A stretch of 64,000 nucleotides of DNA from Cordia subcordata (taxonomy: Eukaryota; Streptophyta; Magnoliopsida; Boraginales; Cordiaceae): contig JAPTOF010000012.1 of the NCBI GenBank assembly GCA_028554755.1, forward strand, positions 5,857,501 to 5,921,500. The letters are read 5' to 3'. The translations under genes were made by a program, and so were the position numbers. A model generated the notes under the pieces. The model searched no databases. It was not told where the DNA came from and saw only the letters and a list, made by a program, of their open reading frames with translations. Shown here piece by piece: positions 1 to 10,955 of the stretch. Position 1 is the stretch's first letter, and each line of letters opens with the position of its first letter.

Positions 1-219
1 GAACGTGATATTAAAGCACTCGTTTAAGTCGGCGAGAATAATATTGATAAATACGTTTGCGTTGGGAGAAAACCATTCCCCCCTATTTTTACCCATAATC
101 TTCCATGACTTTAATCTTGCCAAACAAAGTCCTATGCTCCCCACACTCTTCGATGAAGTTTTAATTTTACCCATAATCTTCCATGATTTTAATCATGCCA
201 AACAAAGTCCTATGCTCTG

Positions 220-480
220 TTGCTATAATCTTATTTTAAGATTCTCATCCTATTGAAATGAGGTAAATCTTATAATATTTAAGACATCTCATCACATGCA
301 TCCTATGAAAAGTAAAAACAAAACTATACTTTTTATCTTATATAAAGTAAGCAATTCATCCTATCTTGTTTTTTACAATTATAGAATGCATGGTGTATGT
401 GATAAAATATCTTAAATTTTATAAAATATCTCTAAATTTTAATAGGATAAATATTTTAAAATAAGATCACTCCGAACACA
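220..480. mobile_element. Palindromic MITE-like element, left-arm copy
   Basis: AT-rich element whose two ends are imperfect inverted copies, each carrying ATCTTATTTTA and a TCCTAT block, meeting around a short centre. It has no coding capacity. It is the mirror copy of 22,353-22,622, and a third, diverged copy lies at 51,815-52,085. The superfamily is not determinable because no clear target duplication was found. Confidence 0.5.
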
Positions 481-1237
481 CTATTAGGACAATATGTAAC
501 TCACATAAACTAGCCCAGAAGCCAGCTCCGAGAGAATGAGGAAACGGTTAAAGATTTCATCTTTCAAGTCCTTGAAGGATTTATGTTTTGCATTCTCGGT
601 TATGCCATGAAAGGGCAGCCTAGCGCCAATTCTAAGTGACGCAGCCTGCAAATAAATTTTAGAAATATGACAGATTTGACCTTTTAACACTTCCCACCAC
701 AAAGAGACAATGCAACTAAGAACCATCATGCAAAAAGACCGTTGCATAACTAACAATATACGACATTCTTTCACTATCCAATACAAAGAATATAAAATTT
801 TGCCGAGTACTTTCAATCGCAGAAAGTGATCTCATTAACCTGATATAGCCGATAAAGAACAATAATCACAATAAGACACAATCACGACACAATACTTAAT
901 TTGGGGCCATCACGACACAATCCTTGTGGCAAGTACTTGTACCCTATATATGACACAATTGACAAGAAAGACTAAAAAGAACAACTTTGATGAAGTTTCT
1001 TTGTCAGAATGCACCAAGCTGGTTACTCGTAGTGATTCAATTATCGTGTCCTAACGAGCCAACTTTGATGAAGTATTGATTTATATATCATTACTATTTT
1101 GCCGGGAACTTAACCTACAAATGTGTTGAGTATAAAGCTATCTGAAAAATCAAAAAAAGCCACATGAACTATACTGTGACCTTGACTTTGAAATCGAAAA
1201 TCAGTGATCCATTTACTCTTCAGAATCAGCATCATCA

Positions 1238-1255
1238 TCAAGCTCTAAGCTGCTG

Positions 1256-1286
<31 letters not shown>

Positions 1287-2259
1287 TTATAGTACTGCAG
1301 AAGGTCCAGCGAACTTACACCACCATTTTTGTTGTGCCCATTGTTATCCTGAGGCTCTGAGTGTTCGTCGTCATCATCACCATCATCTTTGTAAGACTGT
1401 AAAAGCCCTAAGGAACCAGCAGTAGCCTGTACTTCATTCAAGAAATGGCCACTAGTATTCTCATCATCATCCGCGTGCCCATCTTGGATAACAGCGTCAT
1501 CCACGTACCCATCTTGAATACCAGCATCATCCACCTCCCCATCTTGATGAATACCGGCATCATCCACCTCCCCATCTTGATGAATACCAGCATTATCCAC
1601 GTCCCCATCTTGAATACCAGCATCATCCATGTCCCCATCTTGAATACCAGCATCATCCATGTCCCCATCTTCAGCAACATTATCATCCATGTTTCCATCT
1701 TCAGCAATTGGTACAACAGGTTCTGGGGCAGGGGCTCCCCTATTGCCCCATTGGATTTGCCCTCTTCGAGGAAACAATCTTTCCCGCTGCTGCTGTCTAA
1801 ACAGGGCAATCTCCGATTCGTCTTGTTTTGCGATATGGTCATGGATGTCGCTTAAACTTGGCACTGCTTCTTCTTCAATGTAGTTGTTTAGTTGCTGTAG
1901 AAAAACCCAAAAAGAAAAAAGGGTTAAAATCTTGATAGAAAATTATCGAATATTTCAAGAAGAAGACAAACTTACAACTCTTGGTAAAATACTTGCGCCG
2001 CTGAGGAGTCTCCATTCACCACTTTCTTGTTTCTCAAATGTAAATGTGCAATTGTTACACCGAGGGCAACTCGTGTAGAAACGTTGCAGAAACAAAGAGG
2101 AATGGTGAAAACTATGAACAAAAAGTGACCCTTTAACTAATCCAAAGAAATACATACCTGGTCTGCCATATCACCTCCGAATCCATCATCTTCCGATATA
2201 TGTTCTTCACACGCATTACAGATGATGGTGCCACCGAACTTCAGCCTCGAACCATCCAT
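1238..2259 (-). pseudogene. Zinc-ribbon/acidic-repeat gene, frameshifted left-arm copy
   Basis: Mirror copy of the right-arm gene at 20,573-21,598, with the same one-base frame break between the first Cys pair and the second. Reading on the minus strand, the first block carries CNAC and the second CPRCNNC. An intron (gtaag to cag) then leads to a tail with a glutamine-rich stretch, about eight degenerate 10-11 residue acidic units (core DGxxDDAGI) and a poly-Asp run encoded by a GAT repeat. The family is not recognised. Because both arms share the frame break, it predates the inverted duplication. The intact relative is at 50,163-51,158. Confidence 0.6.
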
Positions 2260-2485
2260 TTCCACGTAGTTGTTTCTTGCTTCTTGTATGATAATCTTGA
2301 ACAAGCTCTCTCTTATTTTCGATATAGTGCTCTCCGATTTCAATAAGTCGTTCTTGGTGCAAGATTATTTTGAAAATTTTATGGAGCTAAAATGGTTTAT
2401 GTCAAACTTCTATTTATAGAATTTTATGTCGGCGCCACTTACTTCTTTGAACACACATATATATGCTGTTGTAATTTCTTTTTTT

Positions 2486-2915
2486 GGACAAATGACATAT
2501 GTGGTCTTTTATTTTTATCTTTTTAACAATTAAGCCCATTCTTTTTAAAATGTGACAATTTAATCCTTTATCTTTGTAATTATTTAGTCCAAGTCCAAAA
2601 ATTATATTAAAAAAAATGTTTCAGTCCCATATTTTGCAATTTGTGATTATATTAATTCCATATATTCATAATTTGTGACGTTGTCCATTTCTCATGATCA
2701 TAATTTGTGACAAGATTAGTCCTCAACTTCACTATTTTCTTGGCTTTTTTTTTGAGTTTAGGACTATTGGCGTCACTAGTTACAAAGATAAGGGACTGAA
2801 TTGTCTAATTTTAAAAGTAGGGATCATATTGTCAAAAAAATCGAAGATAAGGGATCAATAGAAGACCTTATTGTCAAAAAAGTCAAAGATAAAAAACCAA
2901 ATGAGTCATTTACCC
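2486..2915. mobile_element. Short TIR element (left-arm copy)
   Basis: Mirror copy of the element at 19,915-20,346. The ends are inverted repeats beginning GGRYAAATGAC, and the interior repeats the theme 'gacaataagg / cccttatcttt'. It is non-coding. Two more copies lie at 47,183-47,626 and 49,508-49,948, always at the same place in the duplicated segment, so it was present before the segment duplicated. Confidence 0.5.
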
Positions 2916-2989
2916 TTTATTAGATGACAAGCAAACATCCTTCCAAGCTGGTTTAGGATTTGTTTCTCTCCAAATTAAAGAAGGGCCTT

Positions 2990-3682
2990 GGGATGGCAAT
3001 GAGACGAGTGACTTTGAGTACCCGGTATCGACCGATCCGATTAAAATTTGATAAAATCCTTCCCGTTAAGAACCCAAAACGAATCCGAAACGATTAAAAA
3101 TACTCGTTAGGGTCTGGGACAGAACTGGGATTAACCCCCGAGGGCCCGCATTCTCGAACCCAGTTATGTTTATATACATATATGTGTGTGATATGTACAT
3201 ATATGTGTGTAGGTGTTTTACATTTATTAATTAATTATAGTTTTAAGTACATAAGTATATTATATACTAAAAATTAAGAGAATATTTTACTTTCTAGTGG
3301 TAGTAAGGTTTGAATCCTTAACCGTTTACTCTTTAAAATTTTATCATTTTAATCTATTTTAGTGATATTGTTTAGATTTTTTGGGAAAAATTTATTTAAT
3401 TGGTTAGTTTTTTAAAATTTTGTGATTTAATTCGATTTCCAGGGTTGAAAACATATCTTAAATTTGGATTTGAGATGTTTCTTCTTAAAATTTTTATTTA
3501 AATTTTAAGATTTTTAACCTGGTTTGGGACGTTTCGGATATCCGCAGGTTTGGGATGTTCCAGGAATGGGATTCTCATTTAATTTTTATCCGGGTTTGGG
3601 ATAAAAATTGGAATTGGGATGCTATCCGAATAGCGGGTTTGGGATTCCTTTATGGGCAGGGTACCTGTTTCGTTACCATCCC
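2990..3682. mobile_element. GGGATGG-ended TIR element (left-arm copy)
   Basis: About 690 bases flanked by inverted ends GGGATGGYAAYGARAC. It holds repeated 'gggtttggga / cccaaaccc' motifs and no coding frame. It mirrors 19,151-19,840. It is missing at the matching place in segment B (near 47,080 and 49,410), so it inserted into segment A after A and B separated but before the inverted duplication. The superfamily is not determined. Confidence 0.55.
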
Positions 3683-4499
3683 TAGTCATTAGGGAGGAGA
3701 ATAGAGCTGGCCAAATAAGCACAAATTTTTTTAAGAGTTGATTTGATAAGTAGAGTCCTACCTGCAAAGGAGAGCCACTAATTGGTCCAATTCCTTAATT
3801 TGCCATCAATTTTCTCCAAAAGAGGAATGCAACCAGATTTTGTCGACTTCTTTGAAACCAACGGAATGCCAACAACAAAAACCTATCAAGACAATATTTT
3901 TTTTAAATAGTTAATTGATGATATTATTAGTTTTATTTTATTATTGACTCATTTATTGAATGTCTTTATTAATTTTTTTCTCTATTATTTTTTTCCTTTT
4001 TTTTGTATTATAAAAGTTAAAAAAAAAGAAGATAAACATGCCTTTAATTGACATAAGCCTTTGTTTGGCAAGATTAAAGTCATGGGGTATTATGGGTAAA
4101 AATAAAAATTCATTGGGTGTTTGGGATTTATGCTACAACTGATGAGGAAAATGACATTCTGATAAAGAGAAATTCAGAAGATTGTATGGCCCAATATTAT
4201 TGTTGATTTGGAAAAGTCAATGAATAGAGTTGCGCGTATCATTTTATCTTCTTTTTTTAAGAAATAATCAAGGAACACAGTAGTTGGTTCATAAATAAGG
4301 ATTATATGTTATAAAGTGGAGTCGGGTACGTGCATGAAACAATAATAGTATATAAAAACAAAATAATTGATTCATAAATAACGATTGATATATATATCAT
4401 TCTAAAAGTTAAATACATAAGATTGTTCATTACAAAACAAAAGGTGAAAGATAGCATGGTTCTTTACAAAAACATTAACTAAAACTTGAGTGGATAATT

Positions 4500-4805
4500 T
4501 TATATCCAGTCAACAAAAGCAAATTCTATCAATCCAAACTTTCTAAAAGAAGTTCTCTCCCAATAGCGAATCAATACATCCAAGCGTCCAAGCTCATTGG
4601 TAGCCTCCAGAGTCATAAGATCTCCCCTTCGCAGATTCTCTCGTTGGCAAACTGTTGCGCGGGGTTTTGACAACACACGGGTACCATCCGCTATGCCTCC
4701 GAACTTGAACATTGTGCTTTCATGATGCCCTTGTATGACAACGTAACTTGATCCAACTTGGTCAACACCAGAGGCTTCACTGAACTCCTTCCTTGGTAAG
4801 ATACT
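4500..4805 (-). pseudogene. Unknown gene, terminal exon (left-arm copy)
   Basis: Mirror copy of 18,029-18,332, coding for the identical peptide that ends FAFVDWI before a stop. It is preceded on the minus strand by a T-rich tract and an AG acceptor. The family is not recognised; see the right-arm entry for description. The piece upstream (ENDIDEQ, about 4,990-5,045) carries a frameshift relative to segment B, so the whole unit is probably dead. Confidence 0.45.
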
Positions 4806-5174
4806 ATTTGTTACAAAGAAAGACAATATTATCAAGTCATACACTATAATGTAAGACTCTCTGAAAAACTGAATCAGTATATTTTTGTGGCCTGAAAATA
4901 GAAAGTACCAAAGAAAACAAATCAAATCATGTTTTTAGAGCACCAGTTAATTAATTAGTTCCATTTTGACAGTTTCTTCAGGGGCATTTTCAGGGCCAAC
5001 CATCACGGGCAATTTGTTCATCAATGTCGTTTTCCATTTTCTAGGAAAAGGACATCAAACGTAAAAGAATTTAGTTAGTTACCGTGATTGTTACGTACTT
5101 ACTTATGCGAATGTTAGATTAAATTAAACAATGCAACTCAAAAGATGAGCAGCATATTACCGTTAAACATTACA

Positions 5175-5395
5175 ACTGAAAGTCGATGTACAATTGTTAA
5201 ACATTACGTAGATGTCCGAATTTCGAAAAGACGGACATACTTCAATATATGGAGAACATAAAGGAAAGCTCTTGACTAAAGAATAGAGATCAGATCCCAA
5301 AACTTTGCAGATTGCATCCGTTGGTGTTTACCAGGGCCTTGATGCTTGGAATGAGATATTCTATGCTCTCTTGTTGCAAGATTAGCCCTCGTTGA
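5175..5395 (+). pseudogene. TBL acetyltransferase 3' fragment (left arm)
   Basis: The sequence aligns with the last exon of the TBL gene at 63,603-63,973 (opposite strand there). It contains MSEFRKDGHTSIYGE and DAWNE, and ends near ALLLQD. It has in-frame stops (after LLNIT and after KLLTKE) and a frame shift that destroys the family's conserved DCxHWCLPG block. Homology continues past the stop into the 3' flank to about 5,560. The fragment starts abruptly at 5,175, with no upstream exons. Confidence 0.85.
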
Positions 5396-5614
5396 TGTGC
5401 AGAAATTCTAAACAAGGCTTTTCATTTTCTATCGTTCAATGCATTATTTGAATATAGTTGATCAGACCTAGTAGGATAAAGATTTAATTTTGATTTCTAT
5501 TGAATTTAAGGAATCAACAAAAATTTTCTTTTGGAGAGGGGTAGCAATGTTATCATAAATGGTAGATGGCATCGCAAATTATACAATATCTTTCAATATG
5601 AGCTCCTTCACATT

Positions 5615-5730
5615 ATTATCAAGTCATACACTATAATGTAAGACTCTCTGAAAAACTGAATCAGTATATTTTTGTAGCATGAAAATAGAAAGTACCAAAG
5701 AAAACAAATCAAGTCATGTTTTTAGAGCAC
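5615..5730 (+). repeat. 116-base direct repeat at the inner end of the left arm
   Basis: It repeats 4,828-4,943 in direct orientation and equal length with only a few mismatches (for example tagcatg for tggcctg). It starts exactly where the inverted arm stops, and no such copy sits at the inner end of the right arm. It therefore looks like a by-product of the rearrangement that made the inverted repeat. Confidence 0.9.
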
Positions 5731-6400
5731 TTTGAAGAACAACAATTTTGATCAAATTATTTACTATCTTATCCTTACCTTTTTATTATTATTTCTAAAG
5801 TATTTTTAGTCTTTTATCTTATACTTATCTTTTTAAATTCTATTTTAATGTCCAAAATAATTATTTTAACTATATAATTTCTTTTTCAACTCACTTTAAT
5901 TATACATGTAAATATTTATTTTTATAACTACAACTTTTATTCAAATATGTAACTACTTAAAGTTTACACCAAAAAAAAAAAAACCATTTAAAGTGAAAAG
6001 TGTTTTAAGTAGTTTTTTATAAACCAATCCAAACACCCTCTAACATCAACTAACTTTTTTATTAATTAAAATAATTGTTTTAATTTTTAGCCTTCACTAG
6101 TTTTAAATGAAAAGAAAACCCTAGTGTTTATATCTAATACAGATCAAACCGAAACCTCACAGATCAGAAACCAAATGCCATTGGTAATCAAAATTATACA
6201 AACACAGAAATAGATAAACACATTTTAGTACACACAGCACAGGTAAATTTTAAATGTACACTCAATTAAATTAAACCATCTCAAAATCAAATTCCAAAAC
6301 CCTAAACCTATAAATACGAAAAGATGTCTACAACAGTACACGTCTATGCATCCAATATATATATATATATATATAGAAATAGATAGAAATATATAGAGAG
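5731..6400. other. AT-rich spacer, no gene seen
   Basis: It consists of long A/T runs and a short (TA)n tract at about 6,356-6,375. Around 6,020-6,045 there is one CCAATCCAAACACCCTC motif that resembles a Tourist-type MITE end, but no partner end is visible. Confidence 0.6.
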
Positions 6401-6403
6401 AAG

Positions 6404-6682
6404 ACCTCAGATCTGGTGTTGATGTGGCTGACGTCAGCGGGAACACCAGAGGTACCGGCGAGATCATAGCGAGTCTGGAGACGAGAGGTTAAGCTTCATG
6501 AGAAGAGCCAACGGCTGGCCGATACCACCGGCGGCTCCCAAGACGGTGACTTTCCTCTCTGGGGCCGGCTTGGATGCGAATCCGAGCAGAGCCAAGTAGC
6601 AAGCAGCATCAGACTTTCCGTTGCTGCTGCTATTGCCGTTGCTGCTGCTTCGGAGAATAGATCTCAACACTGCGGTCCTCAT
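6404..6682 (-). pseudogene. Mitochondrial malate dehydrogenase first-exon fragment
   Basis: From ATG at 6,682 the minus strand reads [16 protein letters not shown], a Ser/Arg-rich presequence typical of mitochondrial import. Then follow [17 protein letters not shown] (the NAD-binding glycine loop GAAGGIGQ) and LLMKLN. Past that point the homology to malate dehydrogenase continues (YDLAGT, GVPADVSHIN, RSEV), but in shifted frames: at least two small deletions break it after LMKLN. Homology stops near 6,404, roughly where exon 1 of plant mitochondrial MDH would end, and a (TA)n tract follows. No catalytic His exon is present. The intact enzyme converts malate to oxaloacetate in the TCA cycle; this fragment cannot. 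Confidence 0.85.
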
Positions 6683-7299
6683 TTCTAGAATATTCTGCAC
6701 AACGCATATTCTACACAACGCAATAGAGAGAGAAGAGAGGGGGTGTGTGAATGTGTGTTTGTGTGTGTCAAAATGAGGAAATGAAGAGGGTCAGTGGAGA
6801 TGGTAAATGAAGGGTATTTATACAGTGGTGGGTCAGGTGTGTGTTTCCAGGACCTCGCTGCTTTTTGTTGATCTTCTTTGCCTTGCTGTAATAATTGTCT
6901 TCCATATCTCTATTTTCTTTTTCTTTTTCTCTTTTTCAGAAGTACATATCTCAAAATATTTTTTTTCTGACCCACAAGGAAAAAAAAAGAAAAAAAAAGA
7001 AAGAAAGTATTTTAATTTTTACAAAGAAATATCTCAATTTTTTTGTTTTTGGATATATTAATTTAATATTTCTATTTATTTATAAGTACTTTATATTTGT
7101 TTATATAGTTTAAGGGCTTAATTAAATGGGTCTATTTTTAAGAAAAATGTATTTTTATACAATAAATTTTTTCCTTAAATTCAAATATACTAGCTTAAAA
7201 AAATATTTTTTTGTATTAGTATTTTCTTAAAAAAAAAAGTTAATCTAAATACATGTAAAAGGAATTCATGTTTTTTTAACTCTTTTTTTCTCACATTAA
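6683..7299. other. Non-coding; CT/GA-rich tract upstream of the MDH fragment
   Basis: On the minus strand, the region just upstream of the MDH fragment (6,700-6,830) is rich in CT and CA repeats, like a plant 5' leader and promoter. The rest is T-rich with poly-A/T runs. No gene was seen. Confidence 0.5.
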
Positions 7300-7523
7300 G
7301 GGTCTATTTGGATTGGTTTTTTTTTATAAAAAATATTTTTTCCTGAAAAAGTTATGTTACATTTGCAATAACTATTTAATTTAACTTCTAAAAAAGTTGA
7401 AACTTTAAAAAAAGCTCAAATATAACGTTTTTAGAAGTTAGAATTTTCAATTTTTAGACAAAATTATTTTTTAAAAGTTGTTAAAAAAGTACTTTTAAAA
7501 AAAAAACTAATCCAAATAAGCTC
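7300..7523. mobile_element. Tourist-like MITE (PIF/Harbinger type)
   Basis: This 224-base AT-rich element has inverted ends GGGTCTATTTGGATTGG and CTAATCCAAATAAGCTC. It is flanked on both sides by TAA (7,297-7,299 and 7,524-7,526), the 3-base target duplication typical of PIF/Harbinger MITEs. It has no coding capacity. Confidence 0.8.
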
Positions 7524-7526
7524 TAA

Positions 7527-9299
7527 GAATCTTGAGAACTTGTGAGCATTGGGTGAGCTTTTAAGCTCTTCCCCTTTTTCTTCTTCTTCTTCTTCCCCCC
7601 CCCCCCCCATCCTTTACATTTTCTTGGTCGTTCCTAAGCTAATGCCTAGTAATAATATCGACTTGTGGGATGTCACCATACTCTCAACGTCTTACTCATC
7701 AATTATTCTTCTTTTTTTTTTTTATTTGTCTAGGTGTAATCTCTTATTACTGTCTCTTTTTCTATTTATTTATTTTAAGGGAGTGAGATTTTCATAACAT
7801 TGTAAATTGAAATCATACAATTTTTTTCTAATTGACAAGAGACCTCAACTATTGAAACTTTGTTGTCATTTGTATGATAAAATAGATGTCAAAATATTCG
7901 TCTTTGTGAGTCGATTATTATCATGTATTTACTTGATCAAAACAAATGACATATGAATGAGAAATTGAGGTTCAAAGTTAGAGGTGAATTTTAATTATAT
8001 ATACTATTATTATTAAATATAATAATAGTTAGTTCTGATAAGCCTCTAATGTTCCGAAACAATCCTTCAAAAAGATACATATTTTGCACCCAATAGGCAT
8101 TTTGGCACCCTATCGTTCAAATGGCATCTGTCCGAACGATGCTTATCTTTTATAAATATCTGCAAAGTGAGAAATCTGGTCATTCATTCGTATGCTCTTA
8201 TTTCTTCTGCATTCATCTATCTACACTTCTGATCCATTTTAGCAATCTAGTTAAGCATATTTTGGAGAGAGGTTTCTACATTTCTAGTTCATAGTTCTTG
8301 AGTTTTTGTAGTGCTGCAAAACGTAAGAGTGTGATCATTTTATCCTGGGAGGTTTGAGCCGTTAAATCGTTAGCACCAGTCTGGGGCAATAAAACCTTAA
8401 GGAGATTAGATTTAATCCAAGATTTGATCGATTTCTTTGCAGTTTTGTATTTTTTGAGTACTATAAGTTCTACTATTTATTTTCTTAATTTTATTTTTGA
8501 ATTTTTTCCTTTCAAATTACACTTTATCAGTATCTATTTTCTAACAATCTTAAGGTTTTATTTAAGTTTTATTTGTTTTAATTATTTAAAGGTTTTTGTG
8601 AGATTCTGTTATTTATATTTGGTATAAGTGACAGAGTTTAAGATTTTGGAGATAGTTAGATATATATCATATGTGAATCTTATCTGTTAAAAGAAAAAAA
8701 AATTGTTTCTCTACGTCTAAGTCTCCAAAGAGTCCTTATAATTTTCAATCTCTAAAAAAAATTTATTGTTGTAGTATTCTGTCACTTTTAAACATATCCT
8801 TATCTATTATTATTTTTTTTTTGGTGATATTCTGTATGTTTGTGTTTGGTCAGTAGTTACATGTCTCTAGACTTCTAATTTCTTCATAGAATTGTAATTA
8901 TTCTTGCTGTTTCTTTTTTGAAAAGAAAAATCTATATATATTTTTACATCTGAATTGTGATTTTCATTTTGTGTGTTTATCCCATTAAGTAAAGACTAAT
9001 ATTTCTAAATTATCCTTTTATTTTGTTTTATTATCATTCTGTTAAGTCAGCATAACATCTCTAGTTTTTTTTTTATCTAACATTTATTATTTTAGTTTAT
9101 CTTTTTTTTTTTATCTTGATAGTAGATTTGTAAACCAAGTTGATCTTTGCACTAGATGTTTGGTTGAGGTAGATAAATTGCATTTATGAGATAAGATAGG
9201 TTGAGGGTTTAGTATATGCATAAAACCTCACAATGCTATAGAAAAACGAATATACCTGGCTTTTGAGTTGTAGCCTTTGATTTTTTCATTGAGTGCACA
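7527..9299. other. T-rich non-coding stretch, LTR-like block at 8,040-8,420
   Basis: No gene was seen. A poly-C run of about 14 bases lies near 7,595-7,608. The block 8,040-8,420 carries a TATA-like box (about 8,149), a short inverted repeat ATCGTTC...GAACGAT and transcript-leader-like sequence, which would fit an old LTR. No ends or target duplication could be fixed. Confidence 0.35.
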
Positions 9300-10240
9300 G
9301 CTTGTCTATACCTAAATTTAGGTACCAACTGGCCGTATCGACAGCCAGTAAAAGTCCTCCATAGGTACTTGCTATAGGGGATGACCTGGTACGCCTAGCC
9401 GCTAATTCTAGTTTGCTTTTATCTTGAGGCGGCTAAAGTATCGGTTGACTGGTAAGGTCAGCCTATACTTCCAATATGCTTGGCAGCTGAGGGTACTGGC
9501 TGACCAGTAAGGTCAGCCAGTAGATTTACTTTTTGCGTTATATTTTTTAAACTTTGGCATTTTACTTTTTAGCTATTATAAATGCATGTCTTGCCCTCTG
9601 ACACTACACACATTTGATCAATATCATTTATTTAAGCCTTGTAGCATTCAATACTTTCTCTTGCAACCTTGCTTCGTTTATTTCATCTTCATTAATTACA
9701 TATCATTAGCGAATTGATCAAGTCCTTTGAGCTCATGCCTATCTACTTATAGCAATATAAGAAGGTTTAAATATATTTGTACACTGGCTCACAAGAAGTT
9801 CATGTATTCTAAACTCTCTACTATTTCATTAGGTGTGAATTTTTACTCTTGGGCAGTATAGTTGTGAGAAACTTTCTATCAAAAAGTGAAAGGGTGAAAT
9901 CTTTCAGTATTAGGTTAATACTTATGGTCCTTGTGTAAAATAAGATTTTTAATCGTTGTTCTACGCTTCTACAATGTACTAAGTAAGAAGTCAAGTCACT
10001 AGCGAAGTTTTTGAAACCCTAAAGGAAGACCTTAAGTAGTGAACTAGGCCCTCGGGAGTTTGAACAACTTTAAATCACTGTGTTTGATCTTTTAACCCTA
10101 AACTCTTTATATTTCAAGTATATTTTTTATATATTGTATGTGTTATTGCTTGGATTGTTTGTTAAGAGTTTTTAAGTGCTTATTTAAGCTATTAATTCAA
10201 TTCACCCCACTCTTGGATTCATTCCTAGGGCAATATCAAC
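9300..10240 (+). mobile_element. Possible degraded copia LTR
   Basis: The features resemble the U3-R-U5 of a large plant copia LTR. There are short repeated motifs (GACTGGTAAGGTCAGCC, given twice near 9,450 and 9,510, with inverted copies), a TATAAAT box near 9,577, and a terminal stretch near 10,200 of the 'aattcacccc...ctagggca' kind. No internal domain, primer site or target duplication was found, so this is tentative. Confidence 0.3.
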
Positions 10241-10955
10241 TTTGAAAGGAAAGATTAGATTGTTAGGTTATGCTGACGACCATAATTGATTTATTAAAAT
10301 GAAAAATAATTCCAGGCATGTTATATTCCTGGGAATACAATATTCTCATGAATTTCTCCATTTTCATTCCCACGTAAAAGAGTGGAAATCTAAGTTTCCC
10401 AAGTCGTAGAAATGTGTACAGTAAATTGAAAAAACAAAAAAGCCCAAATTTGAGATCCTCTCATGTACGATAAAAAATTAATAATAAAAAAATAATAAAC
10501 AAAAAAATTAATAATGCAATAACAATAAAATAATAAGAATATTTAATTCATCAAGTATTATTAATTAAAGATGGGTTTTATTGTCGTTCTAGTTTTACGG
10601 TAATGATGAATTAATTAATTAATTAATTAAAAATAAAAAATTAATTAATTAGAAAACAAAAACAATAACCTTATAGGGTATGATAAAAAAATTAATTAAT
10701 TATATATGCTTCATTCTTTCATGACTAAAAACAAAAACATTGCAAGTGATCCTCAGGACCTATAAATAACGTCAATGTAATTCCACCAGAACATAATAAT
10801 CTTATAGGGAATCATATAGGGTATGATCAATTAACTATACTTGCATTGGTTCAGTGTATTTCGTAATAAAGGCTAAAAATCAACACTGGAGCATGATATA
10901 GGTCAGTTGAAGCTTAGCATTAAAACTATAATCTACTCGACCTAGCTAGTTTTCG

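Larger units (their letters stand above)
1..5617 (-). repeat. Left arm of a large inverted repeat
   Basis: This stretch is the reverse complement of 17,217-22,835; matching positions sum to about 22,832-22,836 throughout. Translations inside the arms are identical (a 208-residue acidic repeat tail, a 141-residue frame) or differ by one residue. The visible differences are a few substitutions and one- or two-base indels, for example near 3,560 against 19,270. The match runs to base 1, so the arm may continue outside the window. The arm ends inward near 5,617, shortly after the palindromic GAGCTC. Confidence 0.95.

Noticed and set aside
1445..1855. Long open frames antisense to the acidic-repeat tail (and the mirror at 20,981-21,391, and 50,571-50,966)
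   Set aside because: They are open only because the repeated codons of the acidic tail lack stops in other frames; no domain, start context or intron logic supports them.
8040..10240. Single large LTR spanning the whole stretch
   Set aside because: Two separate TATA-like regions and no matching ends or target duplication; only the 9,300-10,240 part was kept, at low confidence.
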